Shown here in pieces: positions 51,095-61,147 of a stretch of 64,000 nucleotides of DNA; position 1 is the stretch's first letter; each line of letters opens with the position of its first letter. The position numbers and the translations under genes were made by a program. The notes beneath the pieces are model-generated. The model ran no database searches. It worked only from the letters and a program-made list of their open reading frames with translations, and was not told the DNA's origin. This DNA comes from Lachnospiraceae bacterium (GTDB taxonomy: Bacteria > Bacillota > Clostridia > Lachnospirales > Lachnospiraceae), in assembly GCA_910575475.1 (NCBI GenBank), contig CAJTGD010000019.1, positions 55,957 to 119,956 of the forward strand, given 5' to 3'.

Positions 51095-52465
51095 TCAGAA
51101 CTTAGGAAGCCCTGCTAATCCGGCCTTCAGATCTTCATCCGTAGGAATATAGTCGCTCATCTCACCATTGTGGAACTTCTCATATGCATACATGTCAAAA
51201 TATCCGGTTCCTGTCAGACCAAACAGGATGGTCTTCTCTTCCCCGGTCTCTTTACATTTCATCGCTTCGTCGATGGCGATCCGGATTGCATGGCTGCTCT
51301 CCGGTGCGGGCAGGATTCCCTCCACCCTTGCAAACTGCTCTGCCGCTTCAAATACGGAGGTCTGTTCTACGGATCTTGCTTCCATGTAGCCGTCCGCGTA
51401 AAGCTGGGACAGAACGGAACTCATTCCGTGATATCTCAGGCCGCCTGCATGGTTTGCCGACGGGATGAAGCCGCTTCCCAGGGTATACATCTTCGCCAGC
51501 GGGCAGACCATACCGGTATCGCAGAAATCATACGCATACACGCCTCTGGTCAGGCTCGGACAGGATGCCGGTTCAACCGCGATAAACTGGTAATCCGCCT
51601 CGCCCCGCAGCTTTTCCCCCATAAATGGGGAAATCAATCCGCCCAGGTTCGAGCCGCCGCCTGCGCATCCGATGATGAGATCCGGCTTGATGCCGTATTT
51701 GTCCATGGCTGTCTTGGTCTCTACCCCGATGATCGACTGATGGAGCAGAACCTGATTCAGAACACTGCCCAGTACATAACGGTATCCCTCCGAATGGGTG
51801 GCAACCTCGACTGCTTCCGAGATGGCGCATCCAAGGCTTCCTGTGGTTCCCGGATGCTCTGCCAGGATCTTACGTCCAACCTCTGTCGTCTCTGACGGAG
51901 AAGGAGTCACGCTGGCACCGTAGGTACGCATCACTTCTCTTCGGAACGGCTTCTGCTCATAGGAGCATTTTACCATATACACCTTACAGTCCAGATCCAG
52001 GTAGGAGCATGCCATGGACAGGGCGGTTCCCCACTGTCCGGCTCCGGTCTCCGTGGTCACGCCCTTGAGTCCCTGTTCCTTTGCGTAAAACGCCTGTGCA
52101 ATGGCGGAATTGAGCTTGTGGCTTCCGCTTGTATTATTTCCTTCGAACTTGTAGTAGATCTTTGCCGGAGTCTGCAGCTTTTCCTCCAGACAGTACGCCC
52201 GTACCAGCGGCGACGGACGGTACATCTTATAGAAATCCCGGATCTTTTTCGGGATCTCAATGTGGCGGTTGTCATTGTCCAGCTCCTGCTTCACCAACTC
52301 TTCACAGAACACCATGCCAAGCTCTTCGGCTGTCATCGGTTCGTGAGTCCCCGGATTCAGAAGGGGCGCCGGCTTGTTCTTCATATCCGCGCGGACATTG
52401 TACCAATCCTTGGGCATCTCACTTTCTTCCAGATAAATCTTGTAGGGGATCTTGTTCTCACTCAT
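51095..52465 (-). CDS. trpB: TrpB2-type tryptophan synthase beta chain
   Basis: A 456-aa PLP enzyme of the TrpB2 subgroup, longer than TrpB1. The PLP lysine is in TSGSHKLNSAIAQ, the phosphate loop in CAGGGSNLGG and the catalytic Glu in TETGAGQWG. TrpB2 proteins make tryptophan from indole and serine, often without TrpA; no trpA is next to it. A Trp T-box upstream supports a role in tryptophan supply. AAAGGAG precedes ATG 52465. Confidence 0.95.
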   Translation of the reverse strand: MSENKIPYKIYLEESEMPKDWYNVRADMKNKPAPLLNPGTHEPMTAEELGMVFCEELVKQELDNDNRHIEIPKKIRDFYKMYRPSPLVRAYCLEEKLQTPAKIYYKFEGNNTSGSHKLNSAIAQAFYAKEQGLKGVTTETGAGQWGTALSMACSYLDLDCKVYMVKCSYEQKPFRREVMRTYGASVTPSPSETTEVGRKILAEHPGTTGSLGCAISEAVEVATHSEGYRYVLGSVLNQVLLHQSIIGVETKTAMDKYGIKPDLIIGCAGGGSNLGGLISPFMGEKLRGEADYQFIAVEPASCPSLTRGVYAYDFCDTGMVCPLAKMYTLGSGFIPSANHAGGLRYHGMSSVLSQLYADGYMEARSVEQTSVFEAAEQFARVEGILPAPESSHAIRIAIDEAMKCKETGEEKTILFGLTGTGYFDMYAYEKFHNGEMSDYIPTDEDLKAGLAGLPKF

Positions 52466-52500
52466 TGTTTTATTCTCCTTTCATTTTCCGCAGATCCTGC

Positions 52501-52862
52501 ATAATAAAAAGCCCTCATCCCACACAATATCATACTATTGCAGGGACAAGAGCTATACGAATCCTGTCATCGTGTCCGCGCTCCTGTGGTGCCACCCGGC
52601 TTGGTGCTTATTAACACCCTCTCATGCATACTGACATATGCGCCTTTGTTAACGGAGTACTCTCTCCGGCTCCCCTACTGCGGATCCTGTACCGCTCTCC
52701 TGCCGCCGCTTCAATGTCATGCGATCCGATACGCTGTAACAAGTATCCCCTTCAGTTCGCCCTCAGAAGCCCATTCCTCCATGCCCTGGCCCGCTGCAAT
52801 CCCACCGCCTGCAGCTCTCTGTGCGGCAGAAACAAAAAGTACTTGCTCTTCCTCAACGGTTT
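52501..52862 (-). promoter_or_regulatory. T-box leader, tryptophan specific
   Basis: Minus-strand RNA of about 360 bases ahead of trpB2. Stem I has a GGTGGGA distal-loop motif and the specifier segment GGAATGGGCTTCTGAG, where TGG (52771-52773) is a Trp codon followed by G. The T-box core GGGTGGCACC is at 52588-52597. The terminator is formed by AGCTCTTGTCCC (52543-52554) and its partner (52510-52521) with a T-run. Uncharged tRNA-Trp would stabilise the antiterminator and let trpB2 be transcribed. No protein gene lies in 52466-52965. Confidence 0.93.
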
Positions 52863-52868
52863 AAAAAA

Positions 52869-52897
52869 ACTTTACCACACACGCCGGAGACTGTCAA
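52869..52897 (-). promoter_or_regulatory. Sigma-A promoter of the T-box/trpB2 unit
   Basis: On the minus strand, TTGACA (52892-52897) and TAAAGT (52869-52874) are 17 bases apart. Transcription would begin at about 52862. Confidence 0.85.
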
Positions 52898-52965
52898 CCC
52901 GTTTTTTTGTAAAAAATCCCTGTACCGTCCGTAAAAACTGCCGTCTGCCGCACTGCTGTTTTTGT

Positions 52966-53634
52966 CTAGTCAATCTGCCAGTCGATAGGCTCCAGACCGT
53001 GCTCCTCCAAAAATGCGTTGGTCTGGCTGAACGGTCTGCTGCCGAAAAATCCGCGTGTAGCGGAAAGCGGACTCGGATGGGGCGCCTTTAAGATCAGATG
53101 CCGCGGATTGTCCAGCATCCTGGCCTTTCTCTGTGCAGGCGTGCCCCAAAGGATATATACGATGGGCCGATCCTGCGCGTTCAGAGCCATGATCGCCGCG
53201 TCCGTAAATTCCTCCCAGCCGATCCCCCGGTGGGAATTTGCCTGGTGCGCCCGCACGGTCAGCACGGTATTCAGCATCAGGACACCCTGCTCGGCCCATT
53301 TTGTCAGGCATCCGTGGTTCGGTATGGTACAGCCCAGATCGTCATGAAGCTCCTGGTAAATGTTGACCAGTGACGGAGGAACGTTCACTCCCTTCTGCAC
53401 AGAAAAGCAAAGCCCGTGTGCCTGACCGTGATTGTGGTAAGGGTCCTGTCCCAGGATCACCACCTTGACCTCCTTTAACGGGGTCAGATGAAACGCATTG
53501 AAAATGTCATTGGCCGGAGGAAAGATCAGCCGTGTATTGTATTCCTGCTTTATTGTCTGGAAAAGCTGCTTGTAATAAGACTTCCCAAATTCCTCTTTTA
53601 ATGCTTCGTACCAGTCTCCGTTGATTCCTGCCAT
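52966..53634 (-). CDS. ung: Uracil-DNA glycosylase, family 1
   Basis: A 222-aa base-excision repair enzyme. Motif 1 GQDPYHNHGQAHGLCFSV carries the catalytic Asp, motif 2 HPSPLSA the catalytic His, and LNTVLTVRAHQANSH is also typical. AAGGAGG lies before ATG 53634, 16 bases after the hisF stop, so it is probably transcribed with hisH and hisF. Confidence 0.97.
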   Translation of the reverse strand: MAGINGDWYEALKEEFGKSYYKQLFQTIKQEYNTRLIFPPANDIFNAFHLTPLKEVKVVILGQDPYHNHGQAHGLCFSVQKGVNVPPSLVNIYQELHDDLGCTIPNHGCLTKWAEQGVLMLNTVLTVRAHQANSHRGIGWEEFTDAAIMALNAQDRPIVYILWGTPAQRKARMLDNPRHLILKAPHPSPLSATRGFFGSRPFSQTNAFLEEHGLEPIDWQID

Positions 53635-53650
53635 TCTTATGTACTCCTCC

Positions 53651-54412
53651 TTATAAGCGTACGGAAATTCCTTCCTTCCGAAGGTACTCCTTCACTTCCC
53701 GGATCTCCAGTTCTTTATAGTGGAACAGGGACGCCGCCAGCGCCGCGTCGGCTTTTCCTTCCGTCAATGCATCCCGAAAGTGCTCCAGCGTTCCGGCCCC
53801 GCCCGATGCGATGACCGGGATGGAAACATGCTCCGCAATAGCGCGGGTCAGCTCCAGATCATACCCTGCCTTTGTCCCGTCGCAGTCCATACTGGTCAGA
53901 AGGATCTCGCCAGCCCCCAGGCTTTCTACTTTTTCCGCCCATTCCACGGCATCCAGCCCCACGTCAATGCGGCCGCCGTTTTTATAAATGTTCCAGCCGC
54001 TTCCGTCCGCCCTTCGCTTGGCATCGATGGCAACGACCACGCACTGGCTCCCGAACTTCTCCGCCGCGTCATGCACCAGCTCCGGCGTATTAATGGCGGA
54101 AGAGTTGATGGAGATCTTGTCTGCCCCCTCCCGGAGCAGCACCCGGAAATCCTCCACCGTTCGGATGCCGCCGCCCACAGTGAACGGGATAAACACGCAT
54201 TCCGCCACCTTGCGCACCATGTCCACGACCGTATTCCTGTTGTCGGAAGATGCCGTGATATCCAGAAATACCAGTTCGTCCGCGCCGGCCTGATCGTAAG
54301 CCTTTGCAATCTCCACCGGATCTCCGGCGTCTTTGAGATCCACAAAATTCACGCCCTTTACCACCCGTCCCGCATTCACATCCAGACAGGGGATGATTCT
54401 CTTTGTATGCAT
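53651..54412 (-). CDS. hisF: Imidazole glycerol phosphate synthase, cyclase subunit
   Basis: A 253-aa TIM barrel. Catalytic Asp11 is in [12 protein letters not shown] and Asp130 in VVAIDAKR; phosphate-binding Gly motifs are FTVGGGIR and ASGGAG. It converts PRFAR and ammonia from HisH into IGP and AICAR. GGAG precedes ATG 54412. Confidence 0.97.
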   Translation of the reverse strand: MHTKRIIPCLDVNAGRVVKGVNFVDLKDAGDPVEIAKAYDQAGADELVFLDITASSDNRNTVVDMVRKVAECVFIPFTVGGGIRTVEDFRVLLREGADKISINSSAINTPELVHDAAEKFGSQCVVVAIDAKRRADGSGWNIYKNGGRIDVGLDAVEWAEKVESLGAGEILLTSMDCDGTKAGYDLELTRAIAEHVSIPVIASGGAGTLEHFRDALTEGKADAALAASLFHYKELEIREVKEYLRKEGISVRL

Positions 54413-54508
54413 CGCTTTCTCCTGCTTTTTTATCGTATTGCCTTTAACGAACAGCAGACCTCAGACCCGTCTGCCGCGCAGACTATCCGCTGCATGGCAG
54501 CTGCTGTT

Positions 54509-55114
54509 CTAAATATTCACAAAATTACTCAGTATCCGCAGTCCCACTTCACTGCTTTTTTCCGGGTGGAACTGGCACGCAAATACATTTCCCTTTTCCA
54601 CCGACGCATGGATATGTACACCGTATTCCGTGGATGCCTTCACGATCTCCTCTTCTCCGGCTTTCAGATAATAGGAGTGTACAAAATACACGTAGGACTG
54701 CTCCGACACCTGATCAAAAAGACGTCCGCCATGCTCCAGGTGCAGGGAATTCCATCCCATATGCGGAATTTTCAAGCCTTCTTTCGAAGGAATCCGCAGG
54801 ATCTCCCCCGGCAGGATCCCAAGGCCCGCAACTCCCGGCGCCTCATCGCTTCTCTCAAACAAAAGCTGCAGCCCCAGGCAGATGCCCAGGAAAGGCGTTC
54901 CTTTTTCCACGGTTTCCCGGATGACCGGCACCAGCCCGCGGCGTTCCAGGTTACCCATGGCGTCCCCGAAGGCGCCGACTCCGGGAAGCACCACCTTGTC
55001 CGCCGAAAGGATCTCCTGTGCGTCACCCGTGATCTTCACTTCCTCCCCCAGAAGGAGCAGCGCTTTTTCCACACTTTTGATATTGCCCGCATCATAATCT
55101 ATAATCGCAATCAT
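54509..55114 (-). CDS. hisH: Imidazole glycerol phosphate synthase, glutaminase subunit
   Basis: A 201-aa class I glutamine amidotransferase. The nucleophile Cys is in GICLGLQLLF (about residue 78) and the His/Glu dyad in CQFHPEKSS. Partner of HisF; 96 bases separate the two genes. The other his genes are not in this window. Confidence 0.97.
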   Translation of the reverse strand: MIAIIDYDAGNIKSVEKALLLLGEEVKITGDAQEILSADKVVLPGVGAFGDAMGNLERRGLVPVIRETVEKGTPFLGICLGLQLLFERSDEAPGVAGLGILPGEILRIPSKEGLKIPHMGWNSLHLEHGGRLFDQVSEQSYVYFVHSYYLKAGEEEIVKASTEYGVHIHASVEKGNVFACQFHPEKSSEVGLRILSNFVNI

Positions 55115-55141
55115 ATTTCAATCACTTCTCCCCTGCAGTCC

Positions 55142-56572
55142 TCACCAATTAAGCTTGGATTTCTCCCCGTTCCCTGATTTCTCTCCGATCCCTGTCTTTA
55201 CCACCGGGATCGGCGTGTCGTCCTTCGCATCCAGGTTGTTGATGTATTTCTTCGTCTCACTGGCAATGATCGGTGAGAGCAGAAGAACCGCAACCAGGTT
55301 CGGAATTGCCATCAATGCGTTCAGGATATCCGCAACCGTCCATACCAGATCCAGTGCCAGTACAGGAGCGACCGCCGCAACCAGGATATACACTACACGG
55401 TAAGGAATCAGTCCCTTCTTCCCCGCAAAATATTCCACGCTCCGCTCTCCGTAGTACGCCCATCCCAGGATGGTAGAGTAAGCAAAGGAAATGATTCCAA
55501 TAACCAGGATCACAGGCCCCAGATATGGAATCTGAGCAAATGCCATGGAAGTCAGCACACCGCCGTTGTCAATCTCATTTGCATTGATCGTCGGATTCTT
55601 CATGATGGTCGTCACCAGAACCAGCCCGGTCATCAGACATACGACCACCGTATCCCAAAATGTCCCTGTGGAAGAAACCAGCGCCTGACGCACCGGATTC
55701 CTGGTCTGTGCCGCTGCCGCCGCGATGGGCGCGGAACCCATACCGGACTCATTGGAGAACAGTCCCCGGGCAACCCCGTACTGGATCGCAAGCTTGATCC
55801 CACCGCCGACCAGACCACCTGCCGCTGCCCCCGGTGTAAATGCCAGCCGGAAAATAGTTGCAATGGCCGGGATGATAAAATCATAATTGATACACAGGAT
55901 GATGATACATCCGATCACATAAAAGACGGCCATAAACGGAACCAGCCGCTCGCACACTCTTGCGATGCTCTTGATCCCGCCGAAAATAACAATGGCTGTC
56001 AGAACCGCAATCACGAGTCCAACGATCCATTTCGGAATGTGCAGATTTTCGTTACAGACTGTCGCAATGGCGTTGACCTGTGTCGCGCATCCGATCCCAA
56101 AGGATGCGAAGCCTGCGAATACCGCAAAGATCACGCCCAGCCACTTCATGTTCAGGCCCCGCTCCAGAGCATACATGGCGCCGCCCTGCATTCTGCCGTC
56201 CTCTGTTTTGACACGGTATTTTACCGCGATCAGGGATTCCCCGTACTTGGTCGCGATCCCAAATACGCCGGTCAGCCAGCACCACAGCACGGCTCCCGGG
56301 CCTCCCATTGCAACCGCGGTTCCCACGCCGATGATATTTCCGGTTCCGATGGTGGAAGCCAGGGCCGTTGACAGCGCCCCGAACTGGCTTACCTCTCCCT
56401 CTGCGTCCGGATCCTTTACCACGGAAAGCTTAATCCCTTTGGAAATGGTCTTTCTCTGGATAAATCCTGTCCGAATTGTCAGAAATACATGGGTACCGAG
56501 CAGCAGGATGATCATCCACCAGTCCCACACAAACTTATCAATATCATTGATGATCGCACTAATTGTTTCCAT
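55142..56572 (-). CDS. Alanine/glycine:Na+ symporter (AGCS family)
   Basis: A 476-aa membrane protein with about 11 TM helices. Family signatures: GTGNIIGVGTAVAMGGPGA near residue 75 and GVARGLFSNESGMGSAPIAAAA near 270. It takes up alanine or glycine with sodium. Charged C-terminal tail. GAGGAG precedes ATG 56572. It ends 27 bases before hisH, so readthrough is possible. Confidence 0.95.
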   Translation of the reverse strand: METISAIINDIDKFVWDWWMIILLLGTHVFLTIRTGFIQRKTISKGIKLSVVKDPDAEGEVSQFGALSTALASTIGTGNIIGVGTAVAMGGPGAVLWCWLTGVFGIATKYGESLIAVKYRVKTEDGRMQGGAMYALERGLNMKWLGVIFAVFAGFASFGIGCATQVNAIATVCNENLHIPKWIVGLVIAVLTAIVIFGGIKSIARVCERLVPFMAVFYVIGCIIILCINYDFIIPAIATIFRLAFTPGAAAGGLVGGGIKLAIQYGVARGLFSNESGMGSAPIAAAAAQTRNPVRQALVSSTGTFWDTVVVCLMTGLVLVTTIMKNPTINANEIDNGGVLTSMAFAQIPYLGPVILVIGIISFAYSTILGWAYYGERSVEYFAGKKGLIPYRVVYILVAAVAPVLALDLVWTVADILNALMAIPNLVAVLLLSPIIASETKKYINNLDAKDDTPIPVVKTGIGEKSGNGEKSKLNW

Positions 56573-56684
56573 CTGTTTTTGCTTCTCCTCTCTTGTTCCT
56601 TTTTAAGTCAGCGCTTCAACACTTTATCTGTATAAAGTATCAGAAATACAAACAAAGCATACATTATTCCGACTGTTGCCAGTT

Positions 56685-56699
56685 GGCATAAAGTATGCC
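56685..56699. promoter_or_regulatory. Small dyad upstream of the symporter gene
   Basis: GGCATA AAG TATGCC is a perfect inverted repeat around three bases, about 115 bases before the symporter start and 60 bases after the tex stop. An operator half-length site or a minor structure; unproven. Confidence 0.3.
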
Positions 56700-56757
56700 T
56701 TGCTATGGTATTTTACATCATTTATGGCTATATTTCAAGGATTTTCTGGGGTTTTTG

Positions 56758-58911
56758 CTAGGAAATCCCCCGCATCGTCAGTTGGATCCTCTTTTTCTTC
56801 AAGTCCACGCTCATGACCTTCACATCCACGATATCGCCCACGCTCACCACTTCCAGCGGATGCTTGATGAACTTCTCCGTAATCTGGGAAATGTGTACCA
56901 GCCCGTCCTGGTGTACGCCGATATCCACGAACACCCCGAAGTCGATCACATTTCGCACCGTGCCCTTTAAGATCATGCCCTCTTTCAGATCCTTCATCTC
57001 CAGCACATCTGTCCGCAGGATCGGCTTGGGCATTTCCTCACGGGGGTCACGTGCAGGCTTTTCCAGTTCCTTTACGATATCCCGCAGAGTGATCTCTCCG
57101 ATGCCCAGTTCCTCCGCCAGCTTTTTGTAATCCTTGATGGTCAGGGATAAACCCACCAGCTTGCCGCCGATGATGTCCTCCAGCCGAAAGCCCTGTTTTT
57201 CAAGAAGCTTTTCCGCCGCCTCGTAGGATTCCGGATGCACGCCGGTGGCATCCAATGGATTGTCCCCGCCCTGGATCCGCATGAACCCGGCGCACTGCTC
57301 AAATGCCTTTGGTCCCAGCTTGGCAACCTTTAAAAGCTTCCTCCGATCCGTAAACCTTCCGTTTTCTTCCCGGTAGGTGACGATATTTTTTGCGAGGGTG
57401 CTGCTGATCCCGGAAATGTACGATAACAGCGGGGCGGAAGCGGTATTCAGATCCACGCCGACTTTATTCACACAGTCCTCCACCACGCCGGTAAGGGATT
57501 CTCCCAGCTTTTTCTGGTTCATGTCATGCTGGTACTGCCCCACTCCGATGGACTTAGGATCGATCTTCACCAGCTCAGCCAGCGGATCCTGGAGCCTTCT
57601 CGCAATGGAAGCAGCGCTCCTCTGCCCTACGTCAAACTTCGGAAATTCCTCGGTCGCCAGCTTGCTCGCGGAATACACGGAAGCTCCTGCCTCGCTCACG
57701 ATCACATACTGCACCTTCTCCGGAATTTCCTTCAAAAGGTCTACGATGAACTGCTCCGATTCCCGGGAAGCAGTGCCGTTCCCCAGGGAGATCAGGGTGA
57801 TATTATATTTCGGAATGATCTTTTTCAGCAGGTCTTTTGATGCCTTGATCTTGGCCGGGGTAGTCGGCGCTGTGGGGTATATGACCGTGGTCCCCAGCAC
57901 CTTTCCTGTGGCATCCACCACAGCCAGCTTGCACCCGGTGCGGAACGCCGGATCCCAGCCCAGCACCACCTGCCCGGTGATGGGCGGCTGCATCAGAAGC
58001 TGGTGCAGGTTCTTCCCAAATACCTCAATAGCTCCGTCCTCCGCCTTTTCTGTCAGTTCGTTTCGTATCTCCCGCTCAATGGCCGGACCGATCAGACGCT
58101 TATAGCTGTCCTCCGCAGCTGCTTTGAGTACCGGTGTAGTGATGGGATTGTCCTTACGGATGACCTTTTTTTCCAGATAACGCAGAATGTCCTCCTCCGG
58201 CGCCTCCACCTTCACAGTCAGGAACTTCTCCTTCTCCCCCCGGTTCAATGCCAATATCCTGTGACCTGCCAGCCTGCTCACCGGCTCTTCAAATTCATAG
58301 TACATCTCGTATACAGATTCCGCTTCCGGATCCTTTGCCGCGGAGATCACCTTACCTTTCCGGGCGGTGGTATTCCGGATCCAGCTCCGGTAATCCGCCT
58401 CGTCGGAAATGGATTCGGCAATGATATCCTGTGCCCCGGCGATGGCTTCCTCTACGGTCCTGACTTCCTTCTCTTCGGAAAGATATGCCTTTGCCGTCTC
58501 CTCCAGAGGTTCCTTCGTCTGCTGCAGGGTGATGAGGGCCGCCAGCGGTTCCAGCCCCTTTTCCTTGGCGATCGTCGCACGGGTACGCCGCTTCGGGCGG
58601 TAAGGACGGTATAGGTCCTCTACCACGACCAGGGTCTCCGCCGCAAGGATATGGGATTTCAATTCCTCGGTCAGCTTCCCCTGTTCCTCTATACTGGACA
58701 ATACCTGCTCCTTCTTCTCCTCCAGGTTGCGCAGATACGTCAGCCGCTCGTGGAGCTTCCGAAGCTGCTCGTCATTGAGGGAGCCTGTGGCTTCCTTCCG
58801 GTATCTGGAAATAAACGGGATCGTGTTGCCTTCGTCGATCAGCTTCACCGCCGCTTCCACCTGCCAGAGCTTTACATCCAGTTCCTGTGTCAGTTTTTGA
58901 TTAATATCCAT
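56758..58911 (-). CDS. tex: Tex-family S1 RNA-binding protein
   Basis: A 717-aa transcription accessory protein. An N-terminal helical Tex region (about 1-190), a YqgF/RNase H-like domain (GWDPAFRTGCKLAVVD, about 320-450), helix-hairpin-helix repeats (YISGISSTLAKNIV; LGPKAFEQCAGF) and a C-terminal S1 domain (about 640-712; VRNVIDFGVFVDIGVHQDGL) appear in the known order. It binds nucleic acid and RNA polymerase complexes. ATG 58911 follows GAGAGGT; the open frame to 58971 is unlikely. Confidence 0.96.
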   Translation of the reverse strand: MDINQKLTQELDVKLWQVEAAVKLIDEGNTIPFISRYRKEATGSLNDEQLRKLHERLTYLRNLEEKKEQVLSSIEEQGKLTEELKSHILAAETLVVVEDLYRPYRPKRRTRATIAKEKGLEPLAALITLQQTKEPLEETAKAYLSEEKEVRTVEEAIAGAQDIIAESISDEADYRSWIRNTTARKGKVISAAKDPEAESVYEMYYEFEEPVSRLAGHRILALNRGEKEKFLTVKVEAPEEDILRYLEKKVIRKDNPITTPVLKAAAEDSYKRLIGPAIEREIRNELTEKAEDGAIEVFGKNLHQLLMQPPITGQVVLGWDPAFRTGCKLAVVDATGKVLGTTVIYPTAPTTPAKIKASKDLLKKIIPKYNITLISLGNGTASRESEQFIVDLLKEIPEKVQYVIVSEAGASVYSASKLATEEFPKFDVGQRSAASIARRLQDPLAELVKIDPKSIGVGQYQHDMNQKKLGESLTGVVEDCVNKVGVDLNTASAPLLSYISGISSTLAKNIVTYREENGRFTDRRKLLKVAKLGPKAFEQCAGFMRIQGGDNPLDATGVHPESYEAAEKLLEKQGFRLEDIIGGKLVGLSLTIKDYKKLAEELGIGEITLRDIVKELEKPARDPREEMPKPILRTDVLEMKDLKEGMILKGTVRNVIDFGVFVDIGVHQDGLVHISQITEKFIKHPLEVVSVGDIVDVKVMSVDLKKKRIQLTMRGIS

Positions 58912-59240
58912 AAAAAATCTGTACCTCTCGTATCTGTTCAAAGCATACACAGATACGGCCTTTCTTGTCAATCTTTAGAAACAGTTTCAAAATAAAAAGT
59001 TATTTCATGACAGCTTCTTATTTTGAGACAGTTCCTTATATCCACACTAAAAATAGAATGGATCCCGTGAAATCCATTCTATTATACAGGAAAGTTTTTC
59101 AATTTTAAAGATATGCGGGGGCTTTTTTTCTTCTTTTTGCGCATACGAAGAAATATCCTTTGCGGTCTGTATAAGTTATTTTCCTACAGTTCCAAATGAA
59201 ACGGCTGAACCGTTTTGTACTTTTTCTTTCGGTAATGGCT
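58912..59240. other. Intergenic region between the WYL gene and tex
   Basis: 329 bases without a gene. It contains the terminator at 59052-59083 and the tex upstream region; no clear promoter hexamer pair could be picked out. Confidence 0.5.
59052..59083 (-). terminator. Terminator of the WYL regulator gene
   Basis: AATAGAATGGAT (59052-59063) pairs perfectly with 59072-59083, with an 8-base loop; the minus strand continues TTTTTAG. Confidence 0.88.
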
Positions 59241-60299
59241 TTATTCATATTTCGCCAGCATTTCCTGAAGCATGGTTTTCATCTCCTGACGGGCGGACGG
59301 CGGCCCTACAACTTCTACCATGGTTCCCTGGGTCAGCAGCCACATCAGCACGCCTCTTCCATAGACCTCCGCATCCAGAACCCAGGCCGGATCCTGCTCG
59401 GTCGGCTTCCTTTTCACCACCGCCGTAGGCAGCCTGTCAAGGACAGACTCGATACTTTTTCCGGAATATTTAAAACGCAGCTTGATCAACGGCCCCATAT
59501 ACATGAACTGGATCCGTTTGCGGAACTCTCCTTCCTCGAAACGGTCGCTGTCTTTTATCTTAATCTTTTCCTCAATTCTGCGGTATTCTTTAATCCTGTC
59601 GATCCGAAAAACTGCCGGGTACTCGTATTTCGGCACATAGATGCCCCTTTCATTTTTTTCTACAATATTTGCATTCAGGTAAAAATAATATTCCGAAAAC
59701 AAAATCGCCAACGGCTGAACGATACGCTTGACTGCTTCTGCGGATGTCTCCTGCTTCTGATAGAGAATCTCCAGCAGATTGCGTTTCTCAAGTCCGGGGC
59801 CGATTGCCCCTGCCATCTCCCAAAGTTTCCCTTCAATGTAGGATTCATGGTCGATCTCTACATAATGGATCTTCTCGTTGCCGATCAGTTCCTTCACCAG
59901 CTTCATGCTTTCCTTCGGAACACATCCGCTGACGATCTTATCCAGGATGCCGTTGATCTCTTTCTTCGTAAATGCCCTGCTCTCTAATAAAATCTTGCTG
60001 ACGGCAAGGATCTCGCTGTTGGAGAGTAATGTGTCTTCCAGGCCGGTCATGACATAACCGTTCATTTCCTTCTCATGTTTCACTTCCCGCATGTCTGCCG
60101 CACCAGTGATCCTTCTTTCTGCCAGAAACTTATTAATAGCTGCTATATCCCGCTGGATTGTGCGTTCGTCTACTCCATAGCAGAGTGCTGCCTCTTCCTT
60201 GTTGATAATCCTGCCTTCGCATAGCTTTGTATAGCTATCCAGGATTCTCTGGACTTCTGCTTTTCCATCTTTATCTTTCACTGTTTTTTTATCTTCCAC
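59241..60299 (-). CDS. WYL-domain transcriptional regulator
   Basis: A 352-aa protein. An N-terminal winged HTH (about 10-60; CYGVDERTIQRDIAAINKFL) is followed by a helical region and a WYL domain (about 150-240; LLEILYQKQET), ending in a WCX region (VEVVGPPSARQEM). WYL proteins bind nucleotides or DNA strand ends and often control stress or defence genes. GTG 60299 is preceded by AAGGAG. Target unknown. Confidence 0.88.
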   Translation of the reverse strand: MEDKKTVKDKDGKAEVQRILDSYTKLCEGRIINKEEAALCYGVDERTIQRDIAAINKFLAERRITGAADMREVKHEKEMNGYVMTGLEDTLLSNSEILAVSKILLESRAFTKKEINGILDKIVSGCVPKESMKLVKELIGNEKIHYVEIDHESYIEGKLWEMAGAIGPGLEKRNLLEILYQKQETSAEAVKRIVQPLAILFSEYYFYLNANIVEKNERGIYVPKYEYPAVFRIDRIKEYRRIEEKIKIKDSDRFEEGEFRKRIQFMYMGPLIKLRFKYSGKSIESVLDRLPTAVVKRKPTEQDPAWVLDAEVYGRGVLMWLLTQGTMVEVVGPPSARQEMKTMLQEMLAKYE

Positions 60300-60332
60300 T
60301 GTTTTTCTCCTTCGTATGCGGGCGTATTTTTT

Positions 60333-60989
60333 TCATGCCTTCCGGCTCCAGCCGCATTTGGGGCATATTTTCTTTCCCTTCGGAACTTTGCCGCCGCACT
60401 TGGGACAGGTCGTTAATGCAGATTTCTGAATATTGCTTCCCAAATCTCTTGCTGCTTCGGAAAACTGAGAGGTTATAGTTTCGACATCCGCATTTTTCAA
60501 ACTCTTTTTCAAGTCGTCCTTTGATTTGATATGGAAATCCTTCACTGCGGTCCATACAATGAACGCAATATTACAGATTCCCGCGATCCAGAACCCGATC
60601 ATTCTATGTACACTGGTCTGCACGCTGAAAAAGTCGCTGGTGTATTGTCCTCCGGCACTCCCCACCAGGATGCTCACAAAAAACATCAGAATGATCGCAA
60701 TGATCGGCAGCAGTATATACAGATAATGTGTGATTTTCTTTGTGCTTTTCATCAACGGAAGCACAAACAGGATGATAGGAATCATATAGCATATGATTCC
60801 GATGGATGAGTATTCCATGATTCCGAATCCCGTAACAGCGGCCCCGATCTCTCTCGTGGAAATCACCTCGCCGAATACTTCCGTACTGCCGGATGCATTC
60901 AGTGAAACCCATGGTAAAAAGAAACTGATAAAGTTTATAACCGCTAAGATCATCCTTGGTTCTTTTTTCATTTTGTCCAATATTTTCAT
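60333..60989 (-). CDS. Membrane protein with C-terminal zinc ribbon
   Basis: A 218-aa protein with four TM helices (about 13-31, 50-76, 83-108, 128-150), an amphipathic linker and a double CPxCG zinc ribbon (CPKCGGKVPKGKKICPKCGW) at the C-terminus. Such zinc-ribbon membrane proteins are common in Clostridia and uncharacterised. Thirty-three bases upstream of the WYL gene start, in the same direction, so probably cotranscribed. Confidence 0.85.
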   Translation of the reverse strand: MKILDKMKKEPRMILAVINFISFFLPWVSLNASGSTEVFGEVISTREIGAAVTGFGIMEYSSIGIICYMIPIILFVLPLMKSTKKITHYLYILLPIIAIILMFFVSILVGSAGGQYTSDFFSVQTSVHRMIGFWIAGICNIAFIVWTAVKDFHIKSKDDLKKSLKNADVETITSQFSEAARDLGSNIQKSALTTCPKCGGKVPKGKKICPKCGWSRKA

Positions 60990-61147
60990 TTGTTAAATCC
61001 CCCTGTTTTTTATAAAATTCGTGTATGGTTTTGCATACTTTACTTAGTAAGGCCTCCTTCCTGTGTTCTTTTCTACTTATTATACAAGGGAAAATGGACA
61101 TATTCTGTCATTGCATTTCTTTTTAGATGACTTTTTTCAAGCGAATT

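Noticed and set aside
53720..55177. 485-codon plus-strand open frame opposite hisF and hisH
   Set aside because: Antisense shadow of two clear genes; no protein-like motifs and no ribosome-binding site.
57377..58105. 242-codon plus-strand open frame opposite tex
   Set aside because: Complementary to the conserved Tex core; Ser/Thr-rich antisense product with no domain.
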